8,124 bases of DNA from Bacilli bacterium (GTDB lineage: Bacteria > Bacillota_I > Bacilli_A > RF39 > UBA660), in contig JAFPMR010000165.1 in NCBI GenBank assembly GCA_017411235.1, forward strand, positions 1 to 8,124. Direction: 5' to 3'. The stretch's first letter is position 1; each line of letters begins with the position of its first letter. Shown one piece after another: positions 5,968 to 8,124 of this stretch. A program made the translations under genes and the position numbers. Below the pieces are notes generated by a model, which was not told where the DNA came from, made no database searches, and was given only the letters and a program-made list of their open reading frames with translations.

Positions 5968-7485
5968 TTATTTGCTCTTCTTATAATAATTACGATACCA
6001 TTCAGTATAATTTATAAATACTACTTCTTTCTCTTCATCTATTCCATAGTACTTTTTAAATTCATTTAAATAACCTACTGGATTAAAGCCCCATACATAT
6101 CGAGCATTTGGTGCTGATGGTAGAACGATTTTCTTGTCTTCTTGATGTTTATTAATATATTCAATTCTTACGTGTTCTATTTTATATGCGTATCTATAGA
6201 TACTTAAATGACTTACTATTACTAATAATGCTACTATTGCTAAGATATTACAAATATAGTCATTTTCTTTGTCTTGTAAGACTTCATTAAATAATTCTAT
6301 AGTTAGTATTACAAAGAATACATAAGAAACAAAGAAGCATCTTGGGCCGATTGGAGTAACAATTAGTAAAGGACCTGCTACTAAAAAGATCGATACTATT
6401 TCAAATATTAATCTTGCTTTTCTTTCCTTGCTTTTTATTACAAATAACACTGCTATAAAGATGGATAGCATAAATAATAGTGACATGAATGCTTCTAAAT
6501 ATAGCTTATATTTTTCAACTATAAAGATATTACCTCCACCCATTATAGTAAGGTATGTATTATATGTTAAATAACCAATAATTATCAATGATGAACATTT
6601 TAATAATAAATTTGGAATTATTTTTAAATTCTTTTTAATTGCTTTATAGAATCTATAAATTAGGATTAGGATTAGAACTCCTAATACAATATTTAATACT
6701 GTATTGTATTGAACTAGATAGTTATATAGTTCTTTAAAATAAGTCTTTAGTGCTCTAATTATGACATTTGATTTTTCTATTGTTCTATAAACGTCTTCTG
6801 AATTAGATATCTTACGATATACTTCACAAGAAAACATTAATACTGTTCCACCAATAGAACCAATCATATAAAACAAATTAGGTATATTAATCTTTTTGTA
6901 TTTTATTAGTAAATAGATAAATAAAACTATAGATACTATAAGAATATAGATAGTTATGTTTTCCATAAATAAGGTACTTACAAATCCGAGTGGTAACATT
7001 ATTATGGCAAACCAATTTTTTATTCCTGGTTCTTTGCCTTTAAACACATTTTTATTTAAGTACATAAATAATAAAAATAGTACAACTGGAGGAACATAAT
7101 TAGCAAAGCCAGAAGTCCATGCAACTGCTTGAGCTAATATCTTTATTGGCATTACCAATAATAAAGATATTATGGCATAAGTTGATGTTTTGTTACTACC
7201 AGTTATCTTTTTAATTAATTGGACTAGTAAGGTTAAGAAAACAGCTATAGTTATAGACCTTAATAGTCTATGTCTTGATAGTAATAATATCAATAAATTA
7301 CCTGCCCAACGACCATTAGTGGTTTGGAAGTGGCTTTTTAATAATTCAATTCCTTGACTACTTGACCAGAACCAATCGTCATGAGTTACAGGAAATAAAT
7401 ATGATATTGCAAGCATGATAAAGAATAATACTGTTAGTATTATTGCATCTTTATTTTTTTGAATTAGTTCTATTGTCTTTTTCAT
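5968..7485 (-). CDS. Polytopic membrane protein, DUF6056-like, possible GT-C-type transferase
   Basis: A 505-residue membrane protein with roughly ten or more hydrophobic segments, for example near 14-31, 77-93, 104-122, 131-145, 158-172, 176-195, 203-220, 262-280, 298-313, 331-350, 360-378, 383-400 and 411-429. A soluble C-terminal tail of about 75 residues follows. The first helix is followed at once by VTHDDWFW (33-40), and NGRWAGN lies at 57-63. A conserved-looking GPRCFF sits at 380-385. An acidic pair in the first outer loop, a later GxR motif and many helices match what I recall of DUF6056, and resemble GT-C glycosyltransferases that use polyprenyl-phosphate sugars. Between an acyltransferase and tagGH, a role in decorating teichoic acid outside the cell is reasonable but inferred. 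A polymerase-like protein is the main alternative. ATG 7485 has AAAGGA eight bases upstream, overlapping the preceding stop codon. Confidence 0.72.
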   Translation of the reverse strand: MKKTIELIQKNKDAIILTVLFFIMLAISYLFPVTHDDWFWSSSQGIELLKSHFQTTNGRWAGNLLILLLSRHRLLRSITIAVFLTLLVQLIKKITGSNKTSTYAIISLLLVMPIKILAQAVAWTSGFANYVPPVVLFLLFMYLNKNVFKGKEPGIKNWFAIIMLPLGFVSTLFMENITIYILIVSIVLFIYLLIKYKKINIPNLFYMIGSIGGTVLMFSCEVYRKISNSEDVYRTIEKSNVIIRALKTYFKELYNYLVQYNTVLNIVLGVLILILIYRFYKAIKKNLKIIPNLLLKCSSLIIIGYLTYNTYLTIMGGGNIFIVEKYKLYLEAFMSLLFMLSIFIAVLFVIKSKERKARLIFEIVSIFLVAGPLLIVTPIGPRCFFVSYVFFVILTIELFNEVLQDKENDYICNILAIVALLVIVSHLSIYRYAYKIEHVRIEYINKHQEDKKIVLPSAPNARYVWGFNPVGYLNEFKKYYGIDEEKEVVFINYTEWYRNYYKKSK

Positions 7486-7497
7486 AATGTATTTCCT

Positions 7498-8124
7498 TTA
7501 TTCAAATATTTTTTTATTTACTCGATCAAAAATGAATTTATATATTGCAGCAATAATCATTGTAGTTACAAATGCAATTAAGGCGAATCTATAAGAATGG
7601 TTTTGATAACCAAGATTACTTAGTACTATCATAGGCAATCTTTGTAAGATATAAATCCAAAAGACATGCTCACCTAACCAATTTAAAACTTTATTACTAA
7701 CATCTATTTTCATTGATATTAAAACAATTAATGCAGAAAATAGTAATGAATTAATAGCATACATTATCGAATTGTCATATTGGAATCGATTAAATGCTAG
7801 ATGGAAAATTAGGATTACTGGCATAACTAACCAATATATCTTGTTGTTAAATATTTTTTCTTCTACTTTTTCATGATAGAAGGCATAATTAAATCCTAAT
7901 GTGTAACAAAGCATTGTATTGTAACAGTAATCAAAGCCTGGGCCTCTAAATGAAACTATAGAAAACATAGCAAAGATTGTTAGAACCCAGCTACATATTA
8001 TAGCATTTTTCTTATCTTTTCCATCAAATAAGGTAAATGATAAATAACTTATAAAGTATAAAACTAAGATGGCAAAGATGTACCAATTACTATTACCTAT
8101 TCCACCCCAGGCTGTAAATGCTAA
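7498..8124 (-). CDS. Acyltransferase-3-family membrane protein, C-terminal part (start outside window)
   Basis: The frame is open to the window edge, giving 208 visible residues, and begins outside. An internal ATG at 7968 would give 156 residues, but coding sequence clearly continues above it (GNSNWYIFAILVLYFISYLS, residues 11-30 from the edge). Hydrophobic segments lie near 13-33, 42-60, 98-115, 122-138, 150-168 and 178-197. The pattern GIGNSNWYIF near the edge and a late VFWIYILQRLP (about 153-163) fit the C-terminal half of acyltransferase-3 proteins, which O-acylate sugars of cell-surface polymers using cytoplasmic acyl-CoA. The catalytic His and Arg region lies in the missing N-terminal half, so activity cannot be judged. 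The stop codon overlaps the ribosome binding site of the next gene (12-base gap), so they form one operon. Possible target: the teichoic acid exported by TagGH or a related glycan (inference). Confidence 0.75.
   Translation of the reverse strand, partial: LAFTAWGGIGNSNWYIFAILVLYFISYLSFTLFDGKDKKNAIICSWVLTIFAMFSIVSFRGPGFDYCYNTMLCYTLGFNYAFYHEKVEEKIFNNKIYWLVMPVILIFHLAFNRFQYDNSIMYAINSLLFSALIVLISMKIDVSNKVLNWLGEHVFWIYILQRLPMIVLSNLGYQNHSYRFALIAFVTTMIIAAIYKFIFDRVNKKIFE

Noticed and set aside
1..8124. A previously undescribed defence, mobile or RNA-based system
   Set aside because: Every gene fits a known envelope or housekeeping family, gaps are short, and no repeats, recombinases, toxin-antitoxin pairs or structured RNAs are visible.
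1..8124. Mollicutes code (UGA read as Trp), suggested by AT richness and absence of TGA stops
   Set aside because: Tryptophans checked in tagD, tagH and the 505-residue gene are TGG, and the genes are full length under the standard bacterial code. Absence of TGA among nine stops is weak evidence.

Overview
The window is AT-rich DNA (about 30% GC by eye) with every gene on the minus strand, so transcription runs from position 8124 towards 1. Wall teichoic acid export genes, single-domain glycerophosphotransferases and a ybeY-dgkA pair point to a low-GC Firmicute (Bacilli in the broad sense, possibly an uncultured gut lineage). Tryptophan is encoded by TGG at the sites I checked, and the nine visible stop codons are eight TAA and one TAG, so I see no sign of the Mollicutes UGA=Trp code. 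The lineage call is an inference.

Layout in transcription order: (1) 8124-7498, the C-terminal part of an acyltransferase-3-type membrane protein cut by the window edge. (2) 7485-5968, a 505-residue polytopic membrane protein resembling DUF6056, possibly a GT-C-type transferase. (3) 5907-4368, tagG and tagH, the permease and ATPase of the teichoic acid exporter. (4) 4359-1905, two different CDP-glycerol glycerophosphotransferase-family proteins. (5) 1902-1462, a TagD-like glycerol-3-phosphate cytidylyltransferase. A perfect 9-bp hairpin with the tagD stop codon in its loop follows and probably ends this operon. (6) 1390-319, a VanZ-family membrane protein and ybeY (rRNA maturation), separated by one base. 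(7) 341-1, the start of dgkA (lipid kinase), overlapping ybeY and cut by the window edge.

How the genes fit together: TagD makes CDP-glycerol. The two transferases add glycerol-phosphate (or a related polyol phosphate) to an undecaprenyl-linked precursor on the inner membrane face. TagGH exports the polymer. The upstream acyltransferase and multi-membrane-spanning protein are candidates for decorating the polymer or another glycan outside the membrane. The initiation enzymes (TagO, TagA) and the wall ligases are not in the window. The dgkA product in Gram-positives recycles undecaprenol to the same lipid carrier, but ybeY-dgkA is a common housekeeping pair and its position here may be incidental.

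The most notable departure from textbook families is in the TagD-like enzyme: its HxGH motif reads TAGH and its C-terminal RTEGISTT-type motif is replaced by an SSTxxR form. No gap between genes exceeds about 75 bases. I see no RNA gene, CRISPR array, insertion sequence, phage gene or defence system, and no convincing wholly new system.
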